A stretch of DNA of 64,000 nt, taken from assembly GCF_008271465.1 (NCBI RefSeq), contig NZ_VMDU01000005.1, forward strand, positions 186,001 through 250,000, read 5' to 3'. A program made the translations under genes and the position numbers. The notes under the pieces are model-generated. The model worked only from the letters and a program-made list of their open reading frames with translations. It searched no databases and was not told where the DNA came from. Shown one piece after another: positions 8,771 through 18,301 of the stretch; position 1 is the stretch's first letter; each line of letters opens with the position of its first letter. The DNA is from Tabrizicola flagellatus. GTDB lineage: Bacteria > Pseudomonadota > Alphaproteobacteria > Rhodobacterales > Rhodobacteraceae.

Positions 8771-9288
8771 GCAGCCTGCTCGCGGCGATGAAGATGGAAA
8801 CGGCCGTTTGCCGCGAAGAACGCCACGATGACCTCCGTCTGTCCCGATTGCCGTGCTGTCGCTGACCCGCTGGAGCAGCGGCGCCCTCGCAGGCTAGGAC
8901 GAGAGTCGCAGGAAGCCAAGAGGTCAGGGAGCCTGGTGTCCGGGGAGAGGTGGACGTCGGGGCCGGACGCCAGGGTGCGGCCTTCCCGGCCGCGGTTCGG
9001 ATGTGCCGCAAGATCGTGGCCCATCCCGCGCGCAGGAAGGACCATAGGATGGAAGATCCGATGCATTCGAGCATTCGGGCGCGGAAAGCACGGTCTCCGG
9101 CCGTGCCGATGCCCGACCTTCGCTAGCGGACGGCGGCCGGGTCTTGCCCGGTTTGCCGGATGACTGACCCGGTGACGAGCATCCATGGCAGGGTGCGATT
9201 GCGGGATGCATCCCTTCCGAAAGGACCTGGCCCAGAGGCCGGATCCTGCATTGTCGGATCCGACCCGACCTGCCGTGTGCAAACCCGA
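8771..9288 (+). other. 518-bp gap with no recognisable gene
   Basis: Several long frames are open here on both strands, as expected at this GC content, but none shows a known motif, a good ribosome site or natural-looking composition. It lies between the 5' end of ggt and the 3' end of the anti-sigma kinase gene, so it should hold the ggt promoter. A short repeat of GGATCC at 9240-9245 and 9257-9262 is the only structure noted. It may be a decayed gene. Confidence 0.4.
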
Positions 9289-9735
9289 TCAGCCAGGGAT
9301 GAGGAACACGAGGAGATTCCTGCCCTCGCTGCGGGTGTAGGAAAGATCGGCACAGAGCGATCGGATCAGATGCCAACCGAAGCCGCCTTCGGGCAGATCC
9401 TGAAGCGGCGCGCTGCTTGCGGGCAACTTCCCTTCGGGCAACCGCCCGTCCGGCATCGAGCGACCGGAATCGGCAATCTGGCAGAGAATCCCGCCCGCAT
9501 CCGGCCTGAGGGTGACTTCGACCGTTCCCCCAGCCTCGTCATAGGCATGTTCGGCCACATTGTTCAGGATCTCGGCAAGGACCAGTTCCGCCGCACCGCG
9601 CGCCTCGGCCCCCAGTCCGGACAGCGGCGGACTGGCCAGCATCCTGGACAGGGAGCGACGGATCGCCACGGGATCGGCACCGAACACCAGACGCAGTTCC
9701 GGTGTCCCGGAGGTCTGGTCAGGCACTCGCGGCAT
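9289..9735 (-). CDS. RsbW/SpoIIAB-like anti-sigma ATP-binding protein
   Basis: A 148-residue GHKL ATPase domain: N-box ELVLAEILNNVAEHAY, G1 box IADSGRSMP and G2 box GGFGWHLIRSL are all visible. Proteins of this size and order are serine kinases that hold a sigma factor and phosphorylate a STAS antagonist. The gene overlaps the upstream STAS gene by 17 nt, so the pair is a partner-switching unit. No sigma factor or PP2C phosphatase gene is adjacent, so the target must be encoded elsewhere. Confidence 0.85.
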   Translation of the reverse strand: MPRVPDQTSGTPELRLVFGADPVAIRRSLSRMLASPPLSGLGAEARGAAELVLAEILNNVAEHAYDEAGGTVEVTLRPDAGGILCQIADSGRSMPDGRLPEGKLPASSAPLQDLPEGGFGWHLIRSLCADLSYTRSEGRNLLVFLIPG

Positions 9736-10060
9736 GTGCCACGGCAGCGTCGAGGTTCGGGTGGATCGTGAAGATGCTGTCCATGCGCGTCAGCCGAAAG
9801 ACCTTTTCCACCGTCGGTGTCAGGCTGGCAAGCTCCAGGATGCGGTCGGGGCCGAGCAGCTTCTTCACCGCGACGATCGCACCCAGCCCGGAGGAATCGA
9901 GGAATTGCACCCGCGCCAGGTCCAGCACCACCCGCGCCGGGCCGTTGCGGGTGGCATCCCGCATCTTTTCCTTGAACTGGATCGCCGTGGCCGCATCGAT
10001 GCGGTCGTCGATGACGGACACGGAAATCACCTTCGGCCGGGTCTGAGTCTGAAGCTGCAT
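9719..10060 (-). CDS. STAS-domain anti-sigma factor antagonist
   Basis: A 113-residue single STAS domain. FLDSSGLGAIV (residues 53-63) contains the phosphorylatable serine (Ser57, equivalent to Ser58 of SpoIIAA). In the known systems the unphosphorylated form binds the anti-sigma kinase and frees the sigma factor. It is the first gene of a two-gene operon with the kinase immediately downstream. Confidence in the fold is high; the pathway controlled is unknown. Confidence 0.88.
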   Translation of the reverse strand: MQLQTQTRPKVISVSVIDDRIDAATAIQFKEKMRDATRNGPARVVLDLARVQFLDSSGLGAIVAVKKLLGPDRILELASLTPTVEKVFRLTRMDSIFTIHPNLDAAVAHAASA

Positions 10061-10130
10061 GGCGCACCCCTTTGCTTGCGTTTCCCGCAGGCTAGGGGCA
10101 AAGCATGAACAAGTGGTAAGCGACCGCCGG

Positions 10131-10460
10131 TCAGTTCAGCTGGAAGGTCACCGGATAACGACCATCCTGGAAATCGCCGAACAGGTCGCCGAGATCCGGG
10201 TGATCGACGGGTTCGCCGGTCTCGTCCGGGACGAGGTTCTGTTCCGAAACATAGGCCACATAATAGCTTTGGCCGTTTTCGGCGAGCAGGTGATAGAAGG
10301 GCTGATCCTTCGAAGGACGGCTGTCTTCGGGAATGTTGTCGTACCATTCCTCGGTGTTCGAGAATATCGCATCGACATCGAACACTACGCCCCGGAACGG
10401 GTGCTTCCTGTGTCGAAGCACCTGCCCGATGTGATACTTGGCATGTGTGGTCTGCATCAC
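10131..10460 (-). CDS. hspQ: heat shock protein HspQ
   Basis: A 109-residue YccV-like (hemimethylated-DNA-binding fold) protein: KYHIGQVLRHRKHPFRGVVFDVD, then WYDNIP and the conserved QPFYHLL and YYVAYVSEQNLVPD blocks. In enterobacteria HspQ is an adaptor and substrate for Lon. Two starts are possible, GTG 10460 and the adjacent ATG 10457, both behind an AAGGGG site. I could not find a clear sigma-32 promoter in the 210 bases upstream. It is a single-gene unit divergent from the next gene. Confidence 0.93.
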   Translation of the reverse strand: MMQTTHAKYHIGQVLRHRKHPFRGVVFDVDAIFSNTEEWYDNIPEDSRPSKDQPFYHLLAENGQSYYVAYVSEQNLVPDETGEPVDHPDLGDLFGDFQDGRYPVTFQLN

Positions 10461-10671
10461 CGTCAGTCCCCTTGCAAAAGTTTACGCTGTCGTGCCGGGA
10501 CTGTCCACTTTGCCGCGGAGCCTGCCGGGAAACAGTCTGTGGGCCTGACCCGTACAGTGCGGCCGCTGCCGCGTTCTCGCGGAATTCTGATGTCCGTTGC
10601 GGGTGTTGCCCATTTCATCCGCGTTCCGGATAGTCTAGACTCCGCGCAAAAGAAAAGAGCACGAGGGGCAG

Positions 10672-11253
10672 ATGAGCAGGTTTCTCCGTGCGTCGCTGGT
10701 GGTTCTGTGTCTGGCGTCCTGCGGGGGCGGCGGCAACTACTCGGCGCCGAGGCAGTTGGACGATGCGTGCGCGATCATTCGCGAACGGCCGCACTACCTG
10801 CGTGCGATGGCCGCGACCGAACGGCGCTGGGGCGTTCCCATCCATGTGCAGATGGCGACGATCCACCAGGAATCGAAATTCGTGGGCAATGCCCGCACGC
10901 CGCACACCTTCGTGCTCGGCGTGATCCCGATGGGGCGGCAGAGCACGGCATATGGCTACAGCCAGGCCCTCAACGCCACCTGGGAGGAATACCAGCGCAG
11001 CGCCGGCAACCGGCGCGCAAGGCGCGACGATATCCGCGACGCGACCGATTTCATGGGATGGTACATGGATCAGTCCGAACGCGGGCTGGGGATCTCGAAG
11101 GCCGATGCAGAGGCGCAGTATCTGGCCTACCACGAGGGCCGGACCGGCTATGCCAACCAGTCCTACCTCAACAAGCCCTGGCTGATGGAGGTGGCAAAGA
11201 AGGTCGGACAACGGTCCGAGATGTACCGCATGCAGCTGGCGACCTGCCGCTAG
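10672..11253 (+). CDS. transglycosylase-like (SLT fold) lipoprotein
   Basis: A 193-residue lipoprotein with lipobox LASC, Cys17 being the lipidated residue, followed by a Gly-rich linker. The segment VPIHVQMATIHQESKF places a Glu (Glu67) where lytic transglycosylases have their catalytic acid. GYSQALNATWEEYQ and the later YHEGRTGYANQSY fit the SLT fold. It is shorter than typical Slt or MltC domains, so muralytic activity is likely but not certain. A GACTC (GANTC) site lies 30 nt before the ATG. Confidence 0.75.
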   Translation: MSRFLRASLVVLCLASCGGGGNYSAPRQLDDACAIIRERPHYLRAMAATERRWGVPIHVQMATIHQESKFVGNARTPHTFVLGVIPMGRQSTAYGYSQALNATWEEYQRSAGNRRARRDDIRDATDFMGWYMDQSERGLGISKADAEAQYLAYHEGRTGYANQSYLNKPWLMEVAKKVGQRSEMYRMQLATCR

Positions 11254-11272
11254 GTGCGGGGCGGGTCGCCGG

Positions 11273-11872
11273 TCAGTTCTTCCGCCTCGCCGTCTCGGCG
11301 GTGATGTCGAACAGGCTTGCGCGCATCTCGCCGCCCTTCTTCATCTCGCCCAGGATCACCGTGGTCTGCTGGCCCAGGTCGTCGGTGATGACCCATTGCC
11401 GCAGTTCCACCGGGTTCGACGTGAACACAAGTTCGATCGAGCCGTATTCCGGGTGTTCGGGATCCTGCGCCCTGACCCTGGTCGAGGTGCCGTCCTCGGT
11501 ATGGCCCACGACCATCTTCGCGCGACCGAGGTCGATGTTCGCGGCGAGGATCAGGTTCAGCGGCGTGCGCTTCAGCGGGTATTGTTCCGGCGGCTGGTTC
11601 GACTTGGCGTCGAAGATCGCGACCTGCTGGCCGCCCGCGATCACCAGGCTGCGGTCGGGCGGGGCATATTCGAAGCGGACCCGACCGGGCCGCCGGATGT
11701 AGATCTTGCCGGTCGAGATCGTCCCGTCCGAGTTGATCTGGGTAAAGTCGGCCTCGACCGTAGTCAGCCCGTTCAGATACTCCGAAAGGGTGCGCAGCGG
11801 AATCTTCTCGGCCAGGGCCGGGAAGGGCAGCAGGAAGGCAAGCGGGGCCAGAAGGGCGGTGCGACGGTTCAT
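11273..11872 (-). CDS. lolA: outer-membrane lipoprotein carrier protein LolA
   Basis: A 199-residue periplasmic protein. The start is placed at ATG 11872 because it gives a signal peptide (MNRRTALLAPLAFLLPFPALA); the frame is open 62 codons further back but without signal character. LSEYLNGLTTVEADFTQ, GRVRFEYAPPD and ILGEMKKGGEM are typical of alphaproteobacterial LolA. It ferries lipoproteins from LolCDE to the outer membrane. The 3' end lies 19 nt from the end of the convergent lipoprotein gene. In many relatives ftsK is next to lolA; here ftsK is 14 kb away. Confidence 0.9.
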   Translation of the reverse strand: MNRRTALLAPLAFLLPFPALAEKIPLRTLSEYLNGLTTVEADFTQINSDGTISTGKIYIRRPGRVRFEYAPPDRSLVIAGGQQVAIFDAKSNQPPEQYPLKRTPLNLILAANIDLGRAKMVVGHTEDGTSTRVRAQDPEHPEYGSIELVFTSNPVELRQWVITDDLGQQTTVILGEMKKGGEMRASLFDITAETARRKN

Positions 11873-12019
11873 GGCGCCGATATAGCCGCGAATGGGGCAG
11901 CGTGCACCCCCCCCTCGGCGGCAACTCGCCGGCACGTGGCAGCCTGTGATCCGGCGTGAGGGGCAATCCTTCGGAAGTTTCGCGGCGGCGCGGAACAATC
12001 TTCTGCCAAACTGCGCTAT

Positions 12020-12053
12020 TGCAAAAGGAACTGCCACAAAAAATGCAAAAGGA
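12020..12053 (+). promoter_or_regulatory. two direct repeats TGCAAAAGGA upstream of dadA
   Basis: The decamer TGCAAAAGGA occurs at 12020-12029 and again at 12044-12053, 24 bases apart and in the same orientation, in an A-rich stretch 72-105 bases before dadA. Phase-spaced direct repeats suit a multimeric regulator such as an Lrp/AsnC protein, the class known to control dad genes elsewhere. The assignment is inference; no regulator gene is adjacent. Confidence 0.35.
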
Positions 12054-12124
12054 GACAAAATTCGCTAAGAAGTGCCGAAGGCTCCGCAGTATCTGTATCC
12101 GAACGGAAAGCGGCGGAGTCGGTC

Positions 12125-13429
12125 ATGAAAATCGTGGTGCTTGGCGCGGGCGTCATCGGGGTCACTTCGGCCTGGTATCTGGCCCGGGCTGGACATGAGG
12201 TGACCGTGATCGACCGCCAGCCCGCGGCGGCGCTCGAGACCTCCTTCGCCAACGCGGGCGAGATCAGCCCCGGCTATGCCTCGCCCTGGGCGGCGCCGGG
12301 CATCCCGCTCAAGGCGCTGAAGTGGATGTTCCAGGAACATGCGCCGCTGATCGTCCAGCCCCGGCCGGACTGGGCCAAGATCAGCTGGCTGGCGCGGATG
12401 CTGATGAACTGCACCACCTCGGCCTATGCGGTCAACAAGTCGCGCATGGTGCGGCTGGCCGAATACAGCCGCGACTGCCTGATCGAGTTGCGCTCCGAAA
12501 CCGGGATTTCCTATGACGAACGCACGCAGGGCACGCTGCAGCTCTTCCGCACCGAAAAGCAGGTCGCGGCTGCCGAAAAGGACATCGCGGTACTGAAGGC
12601 CGATGGCGTGCCCTTCGAGGTGCTTGACGCCGATGCCTGCGTGAAGGCCGAACCCGGCCTTGCGGCCGCGCGCGGCAAGATTGCGGGCGGCCTGCGCCTG
12701 CCGGGGGACGAGACCGGCGACTGCTTCAAGTTCACGCAGAGCCTGGCCCGGATGGCCGAGACACAGGGCGTGACCTTCCGCCATGGCGTCAGCATCGACC
12801 GGCTCGAGGCCGAGGGCGACCGCATCGTCGCCGTCCACACCTCGGAAGGCCGGGTGACGGCCGATGCCTTCGTGGTGGCGCTGGGCTCCTATTCCCCGAT
12901 GCTGGTGCGGGAATTCGGGATCAGGCTGCCGGTCTATCCGGTCAAGGGCTATTCGATCACCGTGCCGATCGTGGACGAGGCCCGCGCGCCGGTTTCCACC
13001 GTGATGGACGAGACCCACAAGATCGCGATCACCCGGCTGGGCGACCGGATCCGTGTCGGTGGCATGGCCGAGATCGCGGGCTTCGATCTGAGTCTGCGGT
13101 CGAAGCGCCAGGCAACCCTGACCCATTCGGTCGAGGACCTGTTCGGCGGCGCGGGCGACCAGAGCCGTGCCAGCTTCTGGTGCGGCCTGCGCCCGATGAC
13201 GCCCGACGGGACGCCGATCATCGGCCGCTCGCCGATGGCGAACCTGTTCCTGAACACCGGGCACGGGACGCTTGGCTGGACCATGGCGGCCGGTTCGGGC
13301 CGGGTGCTGGCCGACATCGTCTCTGGCCGCCAGGCCGAGATCGACACCGCGGGCCTCGGCTATTCCCGCTATCTGCCGGCCCCGCGCGCGGCGCGTCAGC
13401 GGCTTGGCAAGACTGCCCTTCCCGCCTGA
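12125..13429 (+). CDS. dadA: D-amino acid dehydrogenase
   Basis: A 434-residue FAD enzyme of the DadA type. The N-terminal dinucleotide fold [25 protein letters not shown] is followed by [22 protein letters not shown], the block specific to D-amino acid dehydrogenases. The C-terminal [16 protein letters not shown] and [14 protein letters not shown] bind the flavin. It oxidises D-alanine and other D-amino acids to keto acids and ammonia, passing electrons to the respiratory quinone pool from the cytoplasmic face of the inner membrane. No alanine racemase gene is adjacent, unlike the E. coli dadAX arrangement. Confidence 0.94.
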   Translation: MKIVVLGAGVIGVTSAWYLARAGHEVTVIDRQPAAALETSFANAGEISPGYASPWAAPGIPLKALKWMFQEHAPLIVQPRPDWAKISWLARMLMNCTTSAYAVNKSRMVRLAEYSRDCLIELRSETGISYDERTQGTLQLFRTEKQVAAAEKDIAVLKADGVPFEVLDADACVKAEPGLAAARGKIAGGLRLPGDETGDCFKFTQSLARMAETQGVTFRHGVSIDRLEAEGDRIVAVHTSEGRVTADAFVVALGSYSPMLVREFGIRLPVYPVKGYSITVPIVDEARAPVSTVMDETHKIAITRLGDRIRVGGMAEIAGFDLSLRSKRQATLTHSVEDLFGGAGDQSRASFWCGLRPMTPDGTPIIGRSPMANLFLNTGHGTLGWTMAAGSGRVLADIVSGRQAEIDTAGLGYSRYLPAPRAARQRLGKTALPA

Positions 13430-13576
13430 CCTGCCCTCCGGCCGTCAGGCCTTTCTGGCACCGATCAGCCACAGCGGGCCGCAGAATATGCCCGCGGTCG
13501 CGCTCGACACGCTGGATTGCCGCCCCGTTTCCCTGCAAAGTGGCAGGATCGGGGGGAATGGACGGGGAAGGCGAGG

Positions 13577-14401
13577 GTGGAAGCGTCTCGGAACGGACTG
13601 ACCGACTACGGCCTGTTTCTGGCCGTGCTCGGCATCGTCTGGTTCCATACCCAGGCTCCCGGCTACCGCGTCGCCTACATCGCCCTGCCGTTCTTCCTGG
13701 TCCTGTTGTCGGTGCCGTCCAGTTCCAGCCTGGGCACACAGGCAAAGAGGCTGCTGGTCCCGTTCCTGACCTGGTCACTCGTCTTTGCCATGCTGAACAC
13801 CGCGCTTTCGCTCAAGAACAACGATCCGCCCTTCGACTGGTGGCGCTGGCACATGGTTCTGTCGGGCACCTGGGTTCATCTCTGGTTCCTGCCCTTCGCC
13901 TTCGTTGCGACGACGTTATCGCCTTGGCTTCGCCACCCGCTGGCCTCGCTGGGGGCGGCGATCCTGTTCGCCACGCTGGTCGTGCTGAACGGCTCGCCCG
14001 AGTCGAGGCCTTTCGGGCTGTGGGCCTTCGGGGTGATCCCGGTTCTGACGAGCATCGCTTTCTTCTCCTGGGGCTGGCGCCTGGCTGTGACGACGCTGGG
14101 GCTCAGCATGCTGATCCTGTTCCTCGGCGCCCCGTCGCCGGACAACATCGTCATTCTGGTCGGCACCGGCCTTGCGTTGCTGTTGCTGTCCCATCACCTG
14201 CCGGCAACCGCCGTGTCCGACTGGTGCGCGCGCCTGTCGCTCTGGATCTACCTTTCGCATCCCCTGGTCATCATCGTCGGTCAGTCCCTGCGGATCACCT
14301 ACATCGAGCTTGGCCTCTTTTCGCTGGCCTTCAGCGTCATCTTCGCCCAGGTGATCGAGACCCTCGTCCAGGCGTCTCGCAAGGGCCGGCTGGAGTTCTA
14401 G
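13577..14401 (+). CDS. acyltransferase-3-like multi-pass membrane protein
   Basis: A 274-residue membrane protein with about eight hydrophobic helices. The segment SGTWVHLWFLPFAF and the final LSLWIYLSHPLVIIVGQSL are typical of the acyltransferase-3 family that acetylates or succinylates exported glycans and lipids. The catalytic His expected early in the family may be that in WFHTQAPGY. I place the start at GTG 13577 behind GGGGAAGG; a TTG at 13517 would add 20 residues that look non-native. It follows dadA after about 150 bases with no obvious functional link. Confidence 0.72.
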   Translation: MEASRNGLTDYGLFLAVLGIVWFHTQAPGYRVAYIALPFFLVLLSVPSSSSLGTQAKRLLVPFLTWSLVFAMLNTALSLKNNDPPFDWWRWHMVLSGTWVHLWFLPFAFVATTLSPWLRHPLASLGAAILFATLVVLNGSPESRPFGLWAFGVIPVLTSIAFFSWGWRLAVTTLGLSMLILFLGAPSPDNIVILVGTGLALLLLSHHLPATAVSDWCARLSLWIYLSHPLVIIVGQSLRITYIELGLFSLAFSVIFAQVIETLVQASRKGRLEF

Positions 14402-14426
14402 GTCCAGTCCTTAGCCGGCCGATCGG

Positions 14427-16193
14427 TCAGTGGTTGTGGCGCGGCAAGCGGCTGGCGACCCTGTGCAAGCCCTTTGCCGAGACCAGTCCGGCCCCCTCGG
14501 ACAGCGGGCGGACCTCGCGCCGGTAGATGCGCTGCCAGGGCGTCTCGCTCTCGCGCAGGGCGGGCGCGCCTTCGGCCTTGCGGCGGGCGATCTCTGCCTC
14601 GTCCACCAGCGCGTCGCAGCGCCCGGCGGCCAGGTCGATGCGGAGGATGTCGCCGGTCCGCAGCCATGCAAGCCCGCCCCCGACCGCGCTTTCGGGCGAG
14701 GCATGGACGATCGAGGGGCTGGCCGAAGTGCCCGACTGCCGCCCGTCGCCGATGGTGGGCAGGCTGGTGATGCCGCGCCGGATCAGCGCGTCCGGGGGCT
14801 GCATGTTCACCACCTCGGCCGAGCCGGGCCAGCCGACCGGCCCCGCGCCGCGGATCACCAGGATGCAGGTCTCGTCGATCTCCAGCGCGGGGTCGTTTAT
14901 CCGCGCATGGTAGTCCTCGGCCCCGTCGAAGACCACGGCGCGGCCCTCGAACCGGCCCTCCTGCCCGGGGGTGGACAGGTAACGCGCGCGGAACTCGTCC
15001 GAAATGACGCTGGTCTTCATGATGGCGAAGTCGAACAGGTTGCCGCGCAGCACCTGGAATCCTGCGCGGTCCTTCAGCGGCTGCGCCCAGGAGCGGATCA
15101 CCTCGCGGTCCGTGGCCGCACAGCCTTCCAGGTTCCGGGCGACCGTCTGGCCGGTGACGGTGAGGCAGTCGCCGTCCAGCCGCCCGGCGGCCAGCAGTTC
15201 GTGCATCACCGCAGGCACCCCGCCCGCCCGGTGGAACCTTTCGCCCAGGAAGCGCCCGGCCGGCTGCACATCGGCCAGAAGCGGGACGTCATGACCATGG
15301 ACCTGCCAGTCCTCGGGGTGCAGCTCCGCTCCGGCCGCCTCGGCGATGGCCGCCAGATGCGGCTGGGCGTTGGTGGACCCACCCAGGGCAGAGTTCACCC
15401 GGATCGCGTTCAGGAAAGCGGCGCGGGTCAGGATCGCCGAGGGCCGCAGGTCCTCATGCACGATCTCCACCGCGCGGCGGCCGGTGCGATAGGCCATCTG
15501 CCCACGCTCGCGGTAGGCCGCCGGGATCGCGGCGCAGCCGGTCAGCGACATGCCCAGCGCCTCGGCCATCGCGTTCATGGTCGAGGCCGTGCCCATCGTG
15601 TTGCAGTGCCCGACCGAGGGCGCGCTGTCGAGGGCGGCTTGCAGGAACTCCTCGCGCGTGATCTCTCCGGCCGCGTATTTCTGCCGGCATTGCCAGATCA
15701 CCGTCCCCGACCCCGCCAGTTCCCCGCGCGAATGGCTGTCGAGCATCGGGCCGCCCGACAGCACGATGGCCGGCAGGTCCACCGTCGCGGCCGCCATCAG
15801 CGCGGCAGGGGTGGTCTTGTCGCAGCCCGTGGTCAGGACCACGCCGTCAAGCGGATAGCCGTACAGGATCTCCACCAGCCCCAGATAGGCCAGGTTCCGG
15901 TCCAGCGCGGCGGTCGGACGGCGGCAGTTCTCGAAGATCGGGTGCATGGGAAACTCGATCGGGATGCCGCCCGCATCGCGGATGCCGTCCTTCACCCGCG
16001 CCGCCAGATCCAGATGGTGCCGGTTGCAGGGCGACAGGTCGCTGCCCGACTGGGCGATGCCGATGATCGGGCGGCCCGTCCGCAGTTCCTCGGGCGTCAG
16101 GCCGTAGTTCATGAACCGCTCGAGATAGAGCGCGGCCATGTCGATGTGGTCGGGGTTGTCGAACCAGTCCTGGCTGCGCAACCGGCGGGTCAC
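14427..16193 (-). CDS. IlvD/Edd-family dehydratase, probable pentonate dehydratase
   Basis: A 588-residue Fe-S dehydratase. The three cluster-binding cysteines typical of sugar-acid members are present: Cys56 ([10 protein letters not shown]), Cys124 ([10 protein letters not shown]) and Cys197 ([11 protein letters not shown]). The SPCNRHH form is that of D-xylonate and L-arabinonate dehydratases rather than of IlvD. It should convert a pentonate to 2-keto-3-deoxy-pentonate in the cytoplasm. It overlaps the FAH-family gene by 4 nt and is the last gene of the seven-gene operon. Whether xylonate, arabinonate or another acid is preferred cannot be read from sequence. Confidence 0.85.
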   Translation of the reverse strand: MTRRLRSQDWFDNPDHIDMAALYLERFMNYGLTPEELRTGRPIIGIAQSGSDLSPCNRHHLDLAARVKDGIRDAGGIPIEFPMHPIFENCRRPTAALDRNLAYLGLVEILYGYPLDGVVLTTGCDKTTPAALMAAATVDLPAIVLSGGPMLDSHSRGELAGSGTVIWQCRQKYAAGEITREEFLQAALDSAPSVGHCNTMGTASTMNAMAEALGMSLTGCAAIPAAYRERGQMAYRTGRRAVEIVHEDLRPSAILTRAAFLNAIRVNSALGGSTNAQPHLAAIAEAAGAELHPEDWQVHGHDVPLLADVQPAGRFLGERFHRAGGVPAVMHELLAAGRLDGDCLTVTGQTVARNLEGCAATDREVIRSWAQPLKDRAGFQVLRGNLFDFAIMKTSVISDEFRARYLSTPGQEGRFEGRAVVFDGAEDYHARINDPALEIDETCILVIRGAGPVGWPGSAEVVNMQPPDALIRRGITSLPTIGDGRQSGTSASPSIVHASPESAVGGGLAWLRTGDILRIDLAAGRCDALVDEAEIARRKAEGAPALRESETPWQRIYRREVRPLSEGAGLVSAKGLHRVASRLPRHNH

Positions 16194-17350
16194 AGCACGC
16201 CCCGCCGGGCCAGGTTCTCCATCAGCGCACGGGTGCCGAAGGTCCAGGGCGCGATTTCGTCGCAGGGACGCACCGTATTGACCAGCTTGCCCAGGGGGGC
16301 AGAGCCGATGGTCACCCGGTCACCGGCATGGTGGGTAAAGCCCTGACCCGGCGCATCGCGGTCCTTGGTCGGCGCGAACATCGTGCCGAGATAAAGGACG
16401 AAACCGTCGGGATACTGATGGCTGCGGTTCAGCGTCTGGGCCGCGATCTCCTCGGGCGGGCGCGAGATCTGGCCCATGTCGGAATGGTCCTGAAGCAGGA
16501 ACCCGTCCTCGCCCCGGATCTCCAGATCGACGCGCAGGGTCCTGACCGTCTCCAGCGTGAAGCGGTCGTCGAACAGGCGGAAGAACGGCCCGATGGCGGC
16601 CGATGCGTTGTTGTCCTTGGCCTTGCCGAGGAGAAGGGCCGACCGTCCCTCGACATCGCGCAGGTTCACGTCGTTGCCCAGCGTGGCACCGCAGATGCGG
16701 CCCCGGCTGTTGACCGCCAGCACCACCTCCGGCTCCGGGTTGTTCCACGAGGATTTCGGATGGACGCCGATCTCGGCCCCGCAGCCGACGGCGGCCATCG
16801 GCGGGGCCTTGGTGAAGACCTCGGCATCCGGGCCGATGCCGACCTCCAGATATTGCGACCACATGCCCGCCGCTTGCAGCCTCGCCTTCACCGCCGCCGC
16901 GGCCTCGGACCCGGGCTGCACCCCGCGCAAGCTGCCGCCCAGGATGCCCGCGAGTTCGTTCCGGATCGCCTCGGCCCGGGCCGGGTCGCCCTTGGCGCGT
17001 TCCTCGATCACCCGCTCGATCATCGACCCCGCAAAGGTCACCCCCGCCGCCTTGATCGCCTGCAGGTCGCAAGGCGCCAGAAGCCGCCCATGTCGCCCGG
17101 TGCCGTCGCCCAGGTTCAGAAAGGCGTCCAGCGGGCCGATGTGCGGATGGTCCGCCGCCAGCGCCGCGGCCAGGTCGTCGCGCTCCAGCAGGCCCGACAG
17201 GGTGGGCGATAGCGCGGTCAGGTCGTGAAGCTCGCCCTCACGGCAGAGGACCGGGCAGGGCCCGCCCGCCGCGTCGGACCAGACCCGGCCAACCAGCAGG
17301 GCCTCGGGGTCCTCAGGCAGGATGTCGGCGGCGGAAAGGTGCAGCGGCAT
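16190..17350 (-). CDS. fumarylacetoacetase-family enzyme, XylX-like
   Basis: A 386-residue FAH-fold protein of the length of Caulobacter XylX (2-keto-3-deoxy-xylonate dehydratase). HPKSSWNNPEPEVVLAVNSRGRI carries the metal-binding Glu residues, followed by TLGNDVNLRDVEGRSALLLGKAK and the substrate-pocket HSDMGQISR. Next to a pentonate dehydratase, the expected reaction is dehydration of 2-keto-3-deoxy-pentonate to alpha-ketoglutarate semialdehyde, the Weimberg route. It overlaps the dehydratase gene by 4 nt and starts 12 nt after the permease gene. The semialdehyde dehydrogenase needed next is not in the window. Confidence 0.82.
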   Translation of the reverse strand: MPLHLSAADILPEDPEALLVGRVWSDAAGGPCPVLCREGELHDLTALSPTLSGLLERDDLAAALAADHPHIGPLDAFLNLGDGTGRHGRLLAPCDLQAIKAAGVTFAGSMIERVIEERAKGDPARAEAIRNELAGILGGSLRGVQPGSEAAAAVKARLQAAGMWSQYLEVGIGPDAEVFTKAPPMAAVGCGAEIGVHPKSSWNNPEPEVVLAVNSRGRICGATLGNDVNLRDVEGRSALLLGKAKDNNASAAIGPFFRLFDDRFTLETVRTLRVDLEIRGEDGFLLQDHSDMGQISRPPEEIAAQTLNRSHQYPDGFVLYLGTMFAPTKDRDAPGQGFTHHAGDRVTIGSAPLGKLVNTVRPCDEIAPWTFGTRALMENLARRGVL

Positions 17351-17362
17351 GGTATCTCCCAG

Positions 17363-18301
17363 TCATCCGGTTTCGCGTTGGCCCCGGCCATAGATCAGCA
17401 GCATGGCGATGATGACCACGCCATAGATGATCTGCCGCAGCGCCTCGGGCATCTGCATGATCGACAGGACGGAGTTCAAGAGCACGATCAGGATCACCCC
17501 GATCAGCGTGCCGGCATAGCGCCCGGACCCGCCCAGCACATTGGTCCCGCCCAGTACCACGGCGGCGATGGCGGGCAGGAGGTAGGCGTTGCCCATCCCC
17601 TGATAGGCCTTGGCGGAATAGCCCGCCAGCAGCACCCCCGCCAGCGCCGCACACAGCGACGAGGCGACGAAGGCTCCGATGATGACCGGCCGGATGCGGA
17701 TGCCCGACAGGTAGGCCGCCCGCTCGCGCGTGCCGATGGCGTAAAGCGCCCGGCCGAAGGTGGTCCGGGCCAGCAGGAAGGCGATCAGGATCGACACGCC
17801 GGCCCAGGCATACAGCGCCAGCGGGATGCCGAGGAAACGGCCCTTGGCCAGCGTCAACATCAGCGGTGTCGCCTGATCCTGCGGGGCGAAGCCCCCGGTC
17901 TGCGCGACCGTGACGCCGCGCAGCACGGTGTCCATCCCCAGGGTGAAGATCATCGAGGGCACGCGCAGCACCGCCGTCCCCGCCCCATTGACCAGCCCGA
18001 CCGCCAGCCCGAAGGCCAGCGCCGCCGGAATGGCCCAGGGCCCGCCGACCGCCGTCGCGATCATCGCCGCCCCGGTCAGCGTGGCCGGGATCGACAGGTC
18101 GATGTGGCCGGTCAGGATCACCAGCATCAGCCCCGCCGCGCAGATGCCCAGGAACGACCCGATCTGCAGCTGTTGCAAGAGGTAGGTCGGCTGCAACAAC
18201 GGCATCGTGCCCGAGGTGCTCAGCATGTAGCCCGTGCCGATCAGAAGGATCACCAGCGTGAACCCGGCAGCGATGACCAGCGGCTTGTCCTCGGTCTTCA
18301 T
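17363..18301 (-). CDS. sugar ABC transporter permease (second)
   Basis: A 312-residue permease of the RbsC/XylH type with eight to ten membrane helices. Typical blocks are LMLVILTGHIDLSIPATLTGAAM, TLGMDTVLRGV and LPAIAAVVLGGTNVLGGSGR (EAA-like coupling region). ATG 18301 is chosen because it overlaps the upstream permease gene by 4 nt; the frame is open further back but only as a shadow of that gene. It presumably forms a heterodimeric channel with the neighbouring permease. Confidence 0.9.
   Translation of the reverse strand: MKTEDKPLVIAAGFTLVILLIGTGYMLSTSGTMPLLQPTYLLQQLQIGSFLGICAAGLMLVILTGHIDLSIPATLTGAAMIATAVGGPWAIPAALAFGLAVGLVNGAGTAVLRVPSMIFTLGMDTVLRGVTVAQTGGFAPQDQATPLMLTLAKGRFLGIPLALYAWAGVSILIAFLLARTTFGRALYAIGTRERAAYLSGIRIRPVIIGAFVASSLCAALAGVLLAGYSAKAYQGMGNAYLLPAIAAVVLGGTNVLGGSGRYAGTLIGVILIVLLNSVLSIMQMPEALRQIIYGVVIIAMLLIYGRGQRETG

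Noticed and set aside
7112-8791. 559-codon open frame on the plus strand opposite ggt
   Set aside because: Arg/His/Gly-rich composition typical of antisense frames in GC-rich DNA; the minus strand gives a full family match.
14430-16346. 638-codon open frame opposite the IlvD/Edd gene
   Set aside because: Antisense shadow; no motif, and the opposite strand carries all three cluster cysteines.
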